Assembly (NCBI GenBank): GCA_035944135.1
Contig: DASZBM010000009.1
Location: 41,001-105,000 of the forward strand
Origin: Acidobacteriaceae bacterium
Lineage (GTDB): Bacteria > Acidobacteriota > Terriglobia > Terriglobales > Acidobacteriaceae
Direction of reading: 5' to 3'
DNA: 64,000 nucleotides
The notes under the pieces are model-generated. The model was not told the DNA's origin and made no database searches. It saw nothing but the letters and a program-made list of their open reading frames with translations. Below are positions 1 to 10,058 of this stretch, one piece after another; positions within the stretch are counted from its first letter, which is position 1; each line of letters begins with the position of its first letter. The translations under genes were made by a program, and so were the position numbers.

Positions 1-260
1 AGCGCTTCAAGGACGACGTCTCCGAAGTCCGCAGCGGCATGGAGTGCGGTATCGACCTCGCCGGCTTCAAGGACATCCGCGTTGGCGACGTCATCGAAGC
101 CTTCACCACCGAGAAGCTCGCCGCCGAACTCGGCCAGAACACCGCCGAGCTCAAGCGCCAGCAGATGGCCGAGCTCAAGGTCGCCAAAGAGCGCGAAAAC
201 GAGATCGCCGCCGCCGATGCAGCCGCAGCCGCGGATGCAGCTGCCTCCGTTACCGTCTAG
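1..260 (+). CDS. infB: Translation initiation factor IF-2, C-terminal fragment
   Basis: Only the last 85 codons are in the window; the gene enters from the left edge in the frame that begins at base 3. The reading [17 protein letters not shown] followed by [13 protein letters not shown] matches the end of IF-2 domain IV, which binds the fMet-tRNA acceptor end. IF-2 is the GTPase that places initiator tRNA on the 30S subunit. After the conserved domain there is an Ala/Glu/Lys-rich tail of about 40 residues ending in an Ala run, longer than in many IF-2 proteins. A strong terminator follows 24 bases downstream, so this is the end of its operon. Confidence 0.93.
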   Translation, partial: RFKDDVSEVRSGMECGIDLAGFKDIRVGDVIEAFTTEKLAAELGQNTAELKRQQMAELKVAKERENEIAAADAAAAADAAASVTV

Positions 261-283
261 CGCCAACCCACTCACGCAACACC

Positions 284-310
284 AAAGGCCGGGACTCTGT
301 CCCGGCCTTT
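284..310 (+). terminator. Intrinsic terminator after infB
   Basis: A perfect 11-bp hairpin (AAAGGCCGGGA, loop CTCTG, TCCCGGCCTTT) ends in a short T run. It lies just downstream of the infB stop codon and upstream of the convergent remnant on the other strand. Confidence 0.9.
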
Positions 311-349
311 ACCTTCTGTGTGATGTTTCAGGGGCGGCTCAACCCGAGC

Positions 350-631
350 TCAATAATCCCAACAGCCAGGGCAGCCAGTTGGAATACTTACGACTGCACT
401 TCCGGTCTGGTTGCAACTGCTGCCGGAGACAGCGTAGTTCCCGGTAATCTCATTCGTATTCGGGTCCAGTGTGCCGAGAAACGTGAGGCTGCCGCTGCTG
501 GTATCAAATTCGAGGCCCACAGAAGCGCCGAGAATGAAGCTGCCGGAAGGATACGTTCCCGCCTTCATTGTTCCCGCACTCAGGCACGCGATATCGAATG
601 TGGAATCCCCGGAGATCTCAAAACCGCAGCG
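350..631 (-). pseudogene. Headless remnant of a secreted protein gene
   Basis: The frame is open from base 631 down to a stop at 350 (about 93 codons) and begins directly after the TGA of the diguanylate cyclase, in the same frame. It reads F-E-I-S-G-D-S-T-F-D-I-A-C-L, then a Gly/Ser/Thr-rich beta-type stretch with T-L-D-P-N-T-N-E-I-T-G-N-Y and two Cys. That composition suits the C-terminal domain of an extracytoplasmic protein. There is no plausible start or signal peptide: the first ATG (568) is 21 codons inside the conserved-looking part. I read it as the 3' end of a longer gene whose front was lost when the diguanylate cyclase gene came to lie upstream. No function can be given. Confidence 0.55.
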
Positions 632-1885
632 TCAGTTCACTGCCGCGCCCTTTGCCACCGTCTCCACCTGTAGCTCGATACGCAACCAGTCCACCAGCGC
701 GTTATTCCGTCCATTGCGCTTGGCCGCGTACAGCAACTTATCCGCGCGCCGGATCGCGTCCGCCAGATCCTCTCCCACTCGATACTCCGCAATCCCGAAG
801 CTCGCCGTAATCCGCCGCTGCCGCAGGCTTCCGCTCCCAAATCGCGTTGCTTCGATCGCGAGTCTCAGCCGCTCAATCAAATCCCGCGCATCCTCGCGAT
901 GAATGTCCGAGAGCAGCATCACAAACTCCTCTCCTCCAAACCGCGCCATCTCATCACCGCGACGAAGGTTCTCTCGCAGCAGCTCAGCAACCTTCACCAG
1001 CACCGCATCGCCATCCATGTGGCCGCACGAGTCATTAATCGCCTTGAAGTGGTCGATGTCGCACACCGCGACGCTGAAGCATGTTCCCTTCGCCCTGGCG
1101 ATCTGCCGTCTGGCAGCCTCTTCGAAGCCGCGCCGGTTCAGCAGACCCGTCAAAGGATCCTCCATCGCTCGTCCGCGCAGTTCCTCAATCACGTCGACCA
1201 CCACCGCGGTCACGAACGTCAAGCCCACCACCAGAACAAGAACCGCGTACGTCGCATTCATCCACTGCCAATAGCTCGAATGGGCGAACGCCATCATGTC
1301 CCGGCTCTGTCCCGTCGTTCCAAAAGACAACAGCGTACGCGGAAATCCCTGGATGCCCAGCACCAGCACCACCCCGAACACCATGCGGTCGATCGGCTTC
1401 TTCGCGGCGCGGCCAAGATACACCGCATCAATCAGCGTCAGCGCGCCGAGCCCGAAGTTCATCACATAAATTCGCGCCTTCAGGTTCGGATCCGCGAAGC
1501 AGAAGTACGCAATCCCCAGCAGCACCAGCCCCGCAATCCACAACCGTGCCACTCGCGGCCTCAGATTCACCCGCTTGTAGCATCCGTTCAACAACGCAAT
1601 CACGGCACCCGTATACACCATCGCCGAGAGCATGAAGTTCCACGCGATGTCACGCGGGATCCCCGCCGTCTGCGCACACGTCCCAACCGTAAACAGTGTG
1701 AACGACACCGACAGATACAACAGGTATCGCAGCCGCCTCTGCCACCACCAAAGACCGAAGAATACCGCCCCAAACACCAGCGACCGCAGCGGGACGAGAA
1801 CCGCCAACCCCGTCCCCGTAAACAACTCTCTGTGATGCACCAGCAAGTACGTGGCCCCGATTTCTGATTTGCCGCAGTCAACCAC
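632..1885 (-). CDS. Membrane-bound diguanylate cyclase (GGDEF domain)
   Basis: This 417-residue protein should make the second messenger c-di-GMP from two GTP at the inner membrane. About six to eight hydrophobic segments fill residues 15-235. The GGDEF domain then starts at D-P-L-T-G-L-L-N-R-R-G-F (243-254), with D-I-D-H-F-K (276-281) and the active-site loop G-G-E-E-F (317-321). An R-R-G-D at 308-311 has the position of the RxxD inhibitory site, so product feedback is likely. The start is a GTG at 1885; an in-frame TAA lies four codons upstream and no ATG precedes the first membrane segment. There is no EAL domain, and no partner gene is adjacent. What the membrane part senses cannot be told. 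Confidence 0.9.
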   Translation of the reverse strand: MVDCGKSEIGATYLLVHHRELFTGTGLAVLVPLRSLVFGAVFFGLWWWQRRLRYLLYLSVSFTLFTVGTCAQTAGIPRDIAWNFMLSAMVYTGAVIALLNGCYKRVNLRPRVARLWIAGLVLLGIAYFCFADPNLKARIYVMNFGLGALTLIDAVYLGRAAKKPIDRMVFGVVLVLGIQGFPRTLLSFGTTGQSRDMMAFAHSSYWQWMNATYAVLVLVVGLTFVTAVVVDVIEELRGRAMEDPLTGLLNRRGFEEAARRQIARAKGTCFSVAVCDIDHFKAINDSCGHMDGDAVLVKVAELLRENLRRGDEMARFGGEEFVMLLSDIHREDARDLIERLRLAIEATRFGSGSLRQRRITASFGIAEYRVGEDLADAIRRADKLLYAAKRNGRNNALVDWLRIELQVETVAKGAAVN

Positions 1886-1989
1886 AGTTTCGCATTACGG
1901 AGATTCCGCGCCAATGCCACTTATGGCGGAGTTCGTATTATCTACCCACTGTCCCAGACAGGCACACGCCTCATGATTTGCCGCGACCG

Positions 1990-4389
1990 CTAAAATCTGA
2001 GCAGATAGCTTGCCTTCACAAAGAACTGCCGTCCATCATTCAAATACCCAGGCCCGCGCGGCAGAATCGGCTGCGTCGGGTCGCACGTCCCGCCCATCCG
2101 CGAGCACAGCGTGTGGTTGTAGTTCTGCAGATCGCTGTTCCAACCCACATAAATCGCCGTTCCCGGATGCGGCAGCCACGTCAGCAGCGCCTGCGTCTGC
2201 ACCTGCTTCGTCCGCTGCAATGTCGTCATCATCGGATTCGCCAGCGTCGTGTCATACTCCACAATCATCCTCGCTGAAAACGCCCTCGTGAACTGATAGT
2301 TCAGCTTCGTCCGGAACGTCTGCGTCTCATACACAAACGCATTCGTATGCGCGTTGAAGTCCCTATCCAGCAGATACGTGTTGTCTGCCGTCAACTGCCG
2401 CAGCGGATTCACACTCACCAGCGCCGACACGGTCTCCTGATTCAACAGAAACGGTGTCTGCCCTGCCGGCGGGTTATAGTTCACATTCCCCGACCGTAGC
2501 GCCGTCAGATTGAAGTTCAACTGCGCCCACGGCTGCCCGCGCGCCACAAACCCGCCGAAGTTCTCCGTAAAGTTCTCGCTCGCCGCCAGCGGGTACCCAT
2601 TCTGCGGCCCGACCGTGTCCGAGTTCTCTCCTCCGATCGGCGCAACCACAACATTCCGCGGCAGCAGCCAGAACGGATCAAACGTCGAGTAGTGATACAC
2701 CCGATTGTGCGCATGGTCATACGCCACATGCTGGTCCGTCTCCAGCCCATAGCTCTGCACCACGCTATGCTTCGGAAACCACTGATACTCCGAGTGCAGA
2801 TGGTCGCTGCGGATATTCGAGGTCTGGAAGAATCCCAGCAGGCTGTCGAACCCCGCGCTGATGTCCTGATACTCGTCGAACAGCGAGAACGAGTGCCCAT
2901 TCCTCTGCACCTGCACATCCGTCGCCGGTCCCGATCCATACTTCGCCGGAAAGATCGCCGCCGCACTGCTCATCTTCGTCGGCCGCGTCGAGCTCGCCAC
3001 CATCTGCCCCAGCACCGTCCAGTGATCGTTCGCTCTCCACGTAAAATCGGCCCCGCCAATCCGGTTCCACCCGCCGCCAAACTCCTCATCCGTGTACATC
3101 AACCCCACATTCGATCCCTTACCCAAATCCTCCGACACCCTCCCCACATACGCCTGCGCCTTGTGCTTAAACAGTGGATCGCCATCCGGCACCGTCTCAC
3201 CCGGCTCACGATCATCAATCGCCAGCAAGCCAAGGTTCGTATGTCCCACCTTCCCCGTCACACGCCCGCCGATCTCCGGGTGCACAATGTCCCGCGTGTA
3301 CAGCAGCATCATCGGCGTCTGGAAGTAGCTCGCATTCTCCAGGAAGAACGGCCTCAGCTCCGGAAAATAAACAGGGTAGCGCTGATTCACCGTGAACTGC
3401 GGCTGATCACTCTCCACATCGCTGAAGTCCGGATTCACCGTCGCGTCGAACACGATCGCATCCTTCAACACCGCCTTCGCCTCTCCGCCCGCCGTCGCCT
3501 CAGCGTTCCGCGTGCTGAAGTACGGATTCATCGGATCGAGCGTCTCCAGCGTGTGCACGCTTTGCCCCAGCGTGTACGGGTTGATCTGCACATTGTGTGA
3601 GCCGCTCACGCCCTCCATGCCAGGCAGATGCATCGTTCCTTCCTGGCTCAGCATTCCGCTCACATTCGCGGACACCCTCGGCCACCAGTCGTTCTCACTG
3701 TTGCGCGGCAGATTGCGCCAGAACACCACACCCCACGTCGTCCCGCTCGCCGGAAACCTCAGGCTCCGAAACGGAATCGCCAGCACCGCCATCCATCCCT
3801 TGCTCGTAATCTTCCCTTCCGAATCCCACACCTGGTCATAGCTGTAGTCCGCACCATTCGCCTCGGTCCACGCTGCATCCGCCTGCACGCCCGCCGGGTT
3901 CACCTGGAACTCCACCCCGCGCTGCCGATCCTGAAACGGATCCAGGTTCACCGTCACATAGTCATCCTTCGTGATGTTCTCGCGCCGCGCCAGGTGCGAC
4001 CGAATCAACTCCGGATGCTTGTCGAAGCACAGGAACACCACGTACAACTCCGTTCTGGTGCGCCCCAGCCACACCTGGGTCCTCTCCGTCGCCGGAGCCC
4101 CATCGGTCGGCGTGTTCTGAATAAATCCGCCAACGTGGGTCAGCCGCGCGCGCAGATCCGGCCGCGGCTCCATCCCCTCAAAGTCCGCCAGCGTCAGTCC
4201 ATGATCCAGCTCCGGCACCGTCACATCAGAGCTTCGCGTGCTCTCCATCCGCGGAGGCACCGCAGGCGTTACCGTCGGCTTGCCCTGCCGATCCTGATTC
4301 ACCTGGGCCCCTGCTGCAATCCCAAACAACGCGACAACCAGCCCACCCGCCGCCCACATACGCACCCGAAAGAACCTGCCTACACCCAA
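1990..4389 (-). CDS. CBM9/DUF5916-type outer-membrane protein
   Basis: The 799-residue protein has a signal peptide (residues 1-29, ending A-G-A-Q). A carbohydrate-binding family 9-like domain follows (about 85-230; V-W-L-G-R-T-R-T-E-L-Y-V-V-F-L-C-F-D and V-L-A-I-P-F-R-S-L). The rest is a long region of alternating residues ending in aromatic F (Y-L-L-R-F), the signature of a C-terminal outer-membrane beta barrel. Known relatives are surface proteins of unknown function that accompany polymer-degrading systems. The start is TTG at 4389, behind a good GAGAGGTGAG Shine-Dalgarno; an ATG ten codons in (4359) is the alternative but would shorten the basic n-region. It is divergent from a TonB-dependent receptor at 4657, which may share control. 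Confidence 0.75.
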   Translation of the reverse strand: MGVGRFFRVRMWAAGGLVVALFGIAAGAQVNQDRQGKPTVTPAVPPRMESTRSSDVTVPELDHGLTLADFEGMEPRPDLRARLTHVGGFIQNTPTDGAPATERTQVWLGRTRTELYVVFLCFDKHPELIRSHLARRENITKDDYVTVNLDPFQDRQRGVEFQVNPAGVQADAAWTEANGADYSYDQVWDSEGKITSKGWMAVLAIPFRSLRFPASGTTWGVVFWRNLPRNSENDWWPRVSANVSGMLSQEGTMHLPGMEGVSGSHNVQINPYTLGQSVHTLETLDPMNPYFSTRNAEATAGGEAKAVLKDAIVFDATVNPDFSDVESDQPQFTVNQRYPVYFPELRPFFLENASYFQTPMMLLYTRDIVHPEIGGRVTGKVGHTNLGLLAIDDREPGETVPDGDPLFKHKAQAYVGRVSEDLGKGSNVGLMYTDEEFGGGWNRIGGADFTWRANDHWTVLGQMVASSTRPTKMSSAAAIFPAKYGSGPATDVQVQRNGHSFSLFDEYQDISAGFDSLLGFFQTSNIRSDHLHSEYQWFPKHSVVQSYGLETDQHVAYDHAHNRVYHYSTFDPFWLLPRNVVVAPIGGENSDTVGPQNGYPLAASENFTENFGGFVARGQPWAQLNFNLTALRSGNVNYNPPAGQTPFLLNQETVSALVSVNPLRQLTADNTYLLDRDFNAHTNAFVYETQTFRTKLNYQFTRAFSARMIVEYDTTLANPMMTTLQRTKQVQTQALLTWLPHPGTAIYVGWNSDLQNYNHTLCSRMGGTCDPTQPILPRGPGYLNDGRQFFVKASYLLRF

Positions 4390-4656
4390 ACCAACTCACC
4401 TCTCCAACTCTTCTTCCTCCCTCACATACGCGATTCCCTTCTCTCCGGTTCCCTGACCTCAATGCACAGTCGTCTGTCATTCACTGAATCAAAAGATTGA
4501 CAAACTGTGCTCAGAACGGTCGATCATTCTTCCCCGGTGGATCGATGACCTACTAAACTCCTTGCATCCCGGCACTCTGCCTCGACCGTATATAGAACAG
4601 CAAGCGCAACGCCCGCCTGACCACCGCCGACGCTGATGGATCTGACAGAGGGACAC

Positions 4657-7515
4657 ATGATCGCAAAGCTCAAGGCCCTGGCTCTATCGATTGCGGCATT
4701 GTCTTGCCTTCTGCTGGCCTCGGCTGCATCTGCTCAGGAGCCCGCAACGATCCGCGGCACCGTCGCCGACCCCAGCGGCGCCGTCATCCCCGGTGCCACC
4801 GTCTCGCTCGCCGGCCACGACCGCGTGCAACGCACAAATTCCGGATCTGCCGGCACCTTCGCCTTCAATTCACTCCCGCCCGGCACCTATACCGTGACCG
4901 TTGCCGCCAAAGGATTTGCGCCGTTCACAACTCCTGACGTCATCCTTGCCGCTGGCGCAACAAAGGACCTCAAAGTTTCCCTCGCCATCGCCGTGGAACA
5001 GGAACACGTCACCGTCGACGATCAAAGCGAAAACGTCGGCCTCAGCCCCGACCAGAACTCGAGCGCCCTGGTCATCAAGGGCGGCGATCTCGATGCCCTC
5101 TCCGACGACCCCGACGAGCTTCAGAATGAGCTCCAGGCCTTGGCAGGCCCCGCCGCCGGCCCTAACGGCGGCCAGATCTACATCGATGGATTCGAGGGCG
5201 GACAGATCCCGCCCAAGTCCTCCATCCTTGAAATTCGCGTGAACCAGAATCCCTTCTCCGCTGAGTTCGATCGCATCGGCTACGGCCGCATCGAGATCAT
5301 CACCAAACCCGGCTCGCAAAAGCTCAAGGGATCGTTCGGAGGATTTGGTACCGCCTCGCCCCTGAACACCGCCAACCCCCTGGTGCCCGATACGCCCTTC
5401 TACGATTTCTATTCCGCCATGACCAATGTCAGCGGCCCGCTGGGCAAGAAGGCCGCATACTTTTTCAATCTCTTCGACATGCAGCGCCAAACCCAAAGCA
5501 TCATCAATGCGCTGAACCCTGCGGATCCATCCACAAACATCCTTGAAGCCTTCCCGAATCCATCCAGCATCTTCCAGATCGGCCCGCGCGTCGACTTCCA
5601 GCTTGGTCCGCACAACATCAGCATCCGCGACGGATTCTTCCGCTCCGTTGCCTCTGGCGGAGGCGTCGGCATTCTCAACCTGCCCAGCCAGGCCACCAGC
5701 ACCGACGACACAGAAAATGCGCTCCAGATCGGCGACACCATCGTCATCAACGAGCACCTCGTCAACGAAACGCACTTCCAGTGGCGTCGCATTCGCAACG
5801 ATCAAACCGCCGCAAACTCAACGCCCGCTGTCACCGTGCAAGGCGCCTTCACTGACGGCGGCTCATCTACAGGCGTCGTGCAGGACCACCAGGACGACTT
5901 CGAGCTGCAGAATTACTCCACCGAAACAGTCGGCAAACACGTGCTGCGTTTCGGCACGCGCCTCCGCGCCGAGCATGACGTAAACTCCTCCACCTCAGGA
6001 ACAAACGGAACCTACAGTTTCAGCACGCTGGCCGAGTATGAGGCGCAAACGCCGACGCTCTACTCGCAAACCGTCGTCAACAATCCAGTCGCACGCGCCA
6101 CCCTGTTCGACGCAGCGCTCTTCCTCCAGGACGACTGGCGTCCGCGCAATAATCTCGTGGTCGGCCTTGGCCTCCGTTACGAAGCCCAGAACTGGATCAA
6201 CGATCACGCCGACTGGGGCCCGCGCCTCGCCTTCGCCTGGAGTCCCGGATTCACCGGCAAGGGCGCCGCAAAAACCGTCGTCCGCGCGGGCTACGGTTGG
6301 TTCTACAACCGTTTCACTGTGCCCAACTCGTTTCAGTCTTCGGGCACGCCCTACGTCATCCAAACCATCCACGACAATTTGGTCAACGAGAAGAGCTACA
6401 CCGTCACCAATCCGAACGCCGCCTTCCCGAACAATCAATTCAACGCCTCCGCACCAGCGCCGATTCCCGCATCGCTGCTGGCCTCCACCCCTCAATCCAC
6501 TCCCACATACCACACCATCGATCCGCACTTTCATGCCGCGCTCGATATGCAGGGAGGCCTCGGCGTCGACCGCCAGCTCACCAAAGCCCTCACCGGAAAC
6601 ATCACCTTTCTCTACACGCAGGGCGTGCATCAGTACCTCACCGACAACGTCACCTCCCCCGACTTCGACCCATCCACCTACACCGTGAACGGCCCCACTC
6701 CCGCCGCATACAACTATCAATTTCAATCAGGCGGCTTCTACCGTCAGCAGCAACTAATCCTCACAGCCAAAGGCCACTTCAAGCATCTCAGCTTCGACTC
6801 CAACTACACCCTCAACTACGCCAACAGCGACACCCAGGGCGCAACATCGATTCCCATGATCGATCAAAATCCGGGATTCGATTACGGCCGCGCCAGCTTC
6901 GACACACGCAACCGCGCGTTTCTCCTGCTCACCTACACCGCTCCCGGCGGCGTCATCTTCGCGCCCTTGCTCTCAGCGCAATCGGGCACGCCTTACAACA
7001 TCACCATCGGCAACGACCTCACCCAGAACAACCAGTTCAACGCACGCCCCACCTTCGCAACCTGCAGCCCCGGCAACGCCAACGTCGTCTCCACCCCCTA
7101 CGGCTGCCTCGACGCCAATCCCTACGGAAAAAACGAGAAGATCATCCCCTACAACCTCGGCACCGGCCCAGCCAACTTCGTCCTTCACATGCGCGCCAGC
7201 AAAACCATCGGCATCGGCCCGCACATCAAGCAGGAGGGCGATCTCTCCGGCCAGAACGTGAACAATAGCGTCAACGGCCGCGGTCTCAGCGGCAACGGCG
7301 GCGGCGTGAAGATCGACGAAAAGGTCCCGCGCAAGTACAACATCACCTTCGTTGCCATCGCGCTGAATGTCTTCAACGTCGTGAACTGGGCGCCCCCCAA
7401 CGGCGTCATCGACTCGCGACTATTTGGACAGACGCAGTCCCTTGCCGGCGGTCCCTACTCCGGCCCCACGCCCGGCAACCGCACCATCCTCTTCTTCACC
7501 AATTTCTCGTTCTAG
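4657..7515 (+). CDS. TonB-dependent receptor with carboxypeptidase-regulatory-like domain
   Basis: This 952-residue outer-membrane protein begins with a signal peptide (M-I-A-K-L-K-A-L ... A-S-A-Q). An Ig-like CarboxypepD_reg domain follows at about 28-105 (I-R-G-T-V-A-D-P-S-G-A-V-I-P-G-A-T-V). Then come a plug-like region with I-Y-I-D-G-F-E-G-G (about 175) and a long barrel ending F-F-T-N-F-S-F with a terminal Phe. Relatives in Acidobacteriota are the Oar-like receptors, whose substrates are mostly unknown. No classical TonB box is obvious. I prefer the ATG at 4657 because AGAGGGA lies just before it; the in-frame ATG at 4636 has no ribosome site. It ends 6 bases from the convergent HTH-TPR gene. 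No linked hydrolase reveals a substrate. Confidence 0.85.
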   Translation: MIAKLKALALSIAALSCLLLASAASAQEPATIRGTVADPSGAVIPGATVSLAGHDRVQRTNSGSAGTFAFNSLPPGTYTVTVAAKGFAPFTTPDVILAAGATKDLKVSLAIAVEQEHVTVDDQSENVGLSPDQNSSALVIKGGDLDALSDDPDELQNELQALAGPAAGPNGGQIYIDGFEGGQIPPKSSILEIRVNQNPFSAEFDRIGYGRIEIITKPGSQKLKGSFGGFGTASPLNTANPLVPDTPFYDFYSAMTNVSGPLGKKAAYFFNLFDMQRQTQSIINALNPADPSTNILEAFPNPSSIFQIGPRVDFQLGPHNISIRDGFFRSVASGGGVGILNLPSQATSTDDTENALQIGDTIVINEHLVNETHFQWRRIRNDQTAANSTPAVTVQGAFTDGGSSTGVVQDHQDDFELQNYSTETVGKHVLRFGTRLRAEHDVNSSTSGTNGTYSFSTLAEYEAQTPTLYSQTVVNNPVARATLFDAALFLQDDWRPRNNLVVGLGLRYEAQNWINDHADWGPRLAFAWSPGFTGKGAAKTVVRAGYGWFYNRFTVPNSFQSSGTPYVIQTIHDNLVNEKSYTVTNPNAAFPNNQFNASAPAPIPASLLASTPQSTPTYHTIDPHFHAALDMQGGLGVDRQLTKALTGNITFLYTQGVHQYLTDNVTSPDFDPSTYTVNGPTPAAYNYQFQSGGFYRQQQLILTAKGHFKHLSFDSNYTLNYANSDTQGATSIPMIDQNPGFDYGRASFDTRNRAFLLLTYTAPGGVIFAPLLSAQSGTPYNITIGNDLTQNNQFNARPTFATCSPGNANVVSTPYGCLDANPYGKNEKIIPYNLGTGPANFVLHMRASKTIGIGPHIKQEGDLSGQNVNNSVNGRGLSGNGGGVKIDEKVPRKYNITFVAIALNVFNVVNWAPPNGVIDSRLFGQTQSLAGGPYSGPTPGNRTILFFTNFSF

Positions 7516-7521
7516 CCAGCC

Positions 7522-9291
7522 CTACTTCAGCCCAATCCGTCGCTCCAGATCCACAAACCTCCGGTCCCCCCGTATCGGATCGAAGAACGGATGCGTCTTC
7601 ACAAACTGCAGTATGTTCGACCGCTCCTTGTACGCCTCTTCGAGCCACACGAACGCCTGCTCCTTATCACCCATCCCCAGGTACGCATTCACGAACGCCG
7701 CCGCCGGCACATATCCCGTCTCTCTTCTCCGCTTCAAATTCCCGAGCACCCGCTCCGCATCCGCGCGCCGCCCCGCATGCGCATACGCCCGCACCAAAAT
7801 CCCTTCCACTGCCGGGCTTCCCTTCGACACCGCATCCGCCTTCTCCAACACTTTCACCGCCTCCGCCGCCTCGTCCTTTCCCAGCAGAGCGAACCCTAAT
7901 CCCATCAGCACTAACGCGTTCTCCGGATGAACCGCCGCCGAATCACGCGACTCCCGAATCGCCTCATCAAACCGATGCGCCTGAAACAAAACCCACGATA
8001 CCCCTGATCCCGACACCGACACCGGGTCCAATTCCCTCGCGTGCTGTATCGTTGCAATCGCCTCATCGGCTCTTCCCTGGTCTGAAAGCCAAAGCGCATA
8101 CTCCGCGTTCGTCACTCCGTCATTCGGGTTCAGTTCCAGCGCGCGCCTGTACTCCTTGTCTGCCTCCGCCCACTGCCACTCCTGCTGCAGCGCATTCGCG
8201 AGCACCCCGTGAGCGCTCGCAAGCGTCGGATCAATTTCAAGCGCCTTTCGCGCCGCCTCCATCACCTTGGGCCGCGTCCCCTCCGGCGACTGGCCCACAA
8301 ATACCGTCCCCATCTCCGTGTAGGACTCCGCCACACCCACGTAAGCCGGCGCAAAGGTCGGGTCCTTCGCAATCGCATCCTCGAAGTACGCAATCGCCTG
8401 CGCGAGCTCCGGCCTCCCATTGGCCCCGTCAAACGCATATCTGCCCTTCAGATAGCTCTCGTACACCTCCGGAGCAACCGGTCGCGCCGCCGCCAGCCGC
8501 TGCTGCTCCTCACCCGTCACCGTCACTCGCACCTTCTCCGCAATCGCCTGCGCCAACTCGCTCTCCAGCGTCAGCGCATCGCTCACGTCGCGGTCATACG
8601 TCTCCGACCACATGTGCGTATCCGTCGCCGCCCGAATCAACTGCGCACTCACCCGAATCCGGCTTCCCTCCCGGATCACCGACCCCTCCACCACGGCGTC
8701 CACTCCCAATGCCTTTGCAATCTCTGGCACCGTCTGCTTCGGGTCCTTGAACCGCATCACCGACGTATGCGACGTCACCCTCAGCTCGCGAATCCCCGTC
8801 AGCCGCCCAATCAACTCCTCCGTCATCCCATCCGCCAGATAATCCTGCGAAGCGTCCCCCGACAGATTCCTTAGTGGCAACACTGCCAGCGACCGTATCT
8901 GCGGTCCCGCCGTCGCTCTCTCATGCGCCCGCCACGCGATATATCCCGCCACCGCCAGCCCCGCACAAACCACCACCGCCACCACCACCCACCACCACAC
9001 CCGTCCCCGGTCACGAAGGACACCGGGTGCCGCAGGTTTCGTCAAAGACGTGGGTTCGCCGGCCGCCTGCTCCGCAACCTCCGGCCGCCGGTTCTCCAGC
9101 CACGCATCCAGCTCCGCCGCCACCGCATACACTGAGCCGCGCTTGTCGTGCACATGCCGGTAGACAGGCATGCCCTCGCGCTTCTCCCAGCGCTGCACCG
9201 TGGTCACATCGCGGTTCAGATACGCCGCGATCTCCTTCCACGAATCCAGCCGCTTCCCCTCAACGGCCGGCGCCCGCACCGAGGATCCCAT
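7522..9291 (-). CDS. HTH-TolB-like-TPR membrane protein
   Basis: The 589-residue protein combines four parts. At the N-terminus is a MerR/excisionase-like helix-turn-helix (about 12-60; W-K-E-I-A-A-Y-L-N-R-D-V-T-T-V-Q-R-W-E). A single membrane helix lies near 100-122. A TolB-N/FlgO-like domain occupies about 135-255 (L-A-V-L-P-L-R-N-L-S-G-D and G-V-D-A-V-V-E-G-S-V). Tetratricopeptide repeats fill about 270-560. Such proteins are abundant in Acidobacteriota and resemble CadC-type membrane-anchored regulators, but their targets are unknown. An AGGAG lies a few bases before the ATG. It is transcribed alone, divergent from the secreted protein at 9457. Confidence 0.8.
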   Translation of the reverse strand: MGSSVRAPAVEGKRLDSWKEIAAYLNRDVTTVQRWEKREGMPVYRHVHDKRGSVYAVAAELDAWLENRRPEVAEQAAGEPTSLTKPAAPGVLRDRGRVWWWVVVAVVVCAGLAVAGYIAWRAHERATAGPQIRSLAVLPLRNLSGDASQDYLADGMTEELIGRLTGIRELRVTSHTSVMRFKDPKQTVPEIAKALGVDAVVEGSVIREGSRIRVSAQLIRAATDTHMWSETYDRDVSDALTLESELAQAIAEKVRVTVTGEEQQRLAAARPVAPEVYESYLKGRYAFDGANGRPELAQAIAYFEDAIAKDPTFAPAYVGVAESYTEMGTVFVGQSPEGTRPKVMEAARKALEIDPTLASAHGVLANALQQEWQWAEADKEYRRALELNPNDGVTNAEYALWLSDQGRADEAIATIQHARELDPVSVSGSGVSWVLFQAHRFDEAIRESRDSAAVHPENALVLMGLGFALLGKDEAAEAVKVLEKADAVSKGSPAVEGILVRAYAHAGRRADAERVLGNLKRRRETGYVPAAAFVNAYLGMGDKEQAFVWLEEAYKERSNILQFVKTHPFFDPIRGDRRFVDLERRIGLK

Positions 9292-9456
9292 CGCGCTCTC
9301 CTGGAAAGCCCGGGCCCTGTCACGAACGCCACGATTCTACTCCGCACTGCAATAGACAGCATTAGACGGCACGCCCGCCTTCCAGCGACTTACCTCTTGC
9401 CCCACGCCGTCAGCCCGGCCCACGCTGTTCAACATCTCTAGCCCGGAGGCTTCCCC

Positions 9457-10056
9457 ATGTCTCGCATCACCCGGCTTTTCTTCGCCATCTTCGCCGCACT
9501 GAATCTCGCGGCCCTGCCCACCGCCCACAGCCAGCTCCCCTGGTTCCCACAACCCATCCAACACTTCGCCGGCATCCTCAACGACTACACCCCCTCCAAC
9601 ATCAAAGGTGGCCCCTGGGAGGTCCGCGGCAAGTGGACCCTCGACATCAACAACGCCACCCAGCACGCCGACTTCACCGCCGTCCTCACCATGGAAACCT
9701 CTGACTACGGCGTCACCACCGGCGTCGTCGATCCAACCAACACCGCCACCCGCTCCGCCCACACCCACAACATCGTGATGACCGGAGCCTCTCTCTCCAA
9801 CGACACCAGCCACTGCTCCAGCTACAGCCCCGCGACCAGCGGCCCCGTCATCGTCGTCACCGGCCCAGCGCAGATCCTCACCGGCAACGGAAGCCCCGCG
9901 CCCTTCCAATCCATGGGAGATTCCACCCTCTGGATATGCCTCGCCGGCGGCACCCAAATCCCCTACTCCAATCTCAGCCTGCAGTTCGTAGGCCCAGCCA
10001 CCGTGCACTTCGGCACCCAGTTCTTCCACGGCGTCGTCGTCCCGGAACACCACTAA
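9457..10056 (+). CDS. Secreted protein of unknown function
   Basis: I do not recognise a named family. The 199-residue product starts with a clear signal peptide (R-I-T-R-L-F-F-A-I-F-A-A-L ... T-A-H-S-Q). The mature part is rich in Thr/Asn/Gly and reads like a beta sandwich. It has two Cys (about 119 and 168) that could pair in the periplasm, and a H-T-H-N motif near 105. A CGGAGG lies about ten bases before the ATG. Three bases after its stop begins a palindromic repeat that fills the gap to the convergent oxidoreductase gene. Confidence 0.7.
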   Translation: MSRITRLFFAIFAALNLAALPTAHSQLPWFPQPIQHFAGILNDYTPSNIKGGPWEVRGKWTLDINNATQHADFTAVLTMETSDYGVTTGVVDPTNTATRSAHTHNIVMTGASLSNDTSHCSSYSPATSGPVIVVTGPAQILTGNGSPAPFQSMGDSTLWICLAGGTQIPYSNLSLQFVGPATVHFGTQFFHGVVVPEHH

Positions 10057-10058
10057 AC

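Noticed and set aside
4480..4600. Promoter elements between the CBM9-type gene and the TonB receptor
   Set aside because: TTGACA at 4497 and TATATA at 4589 are seen, but neither has a partner box at the usual 16-18-bp spacing.
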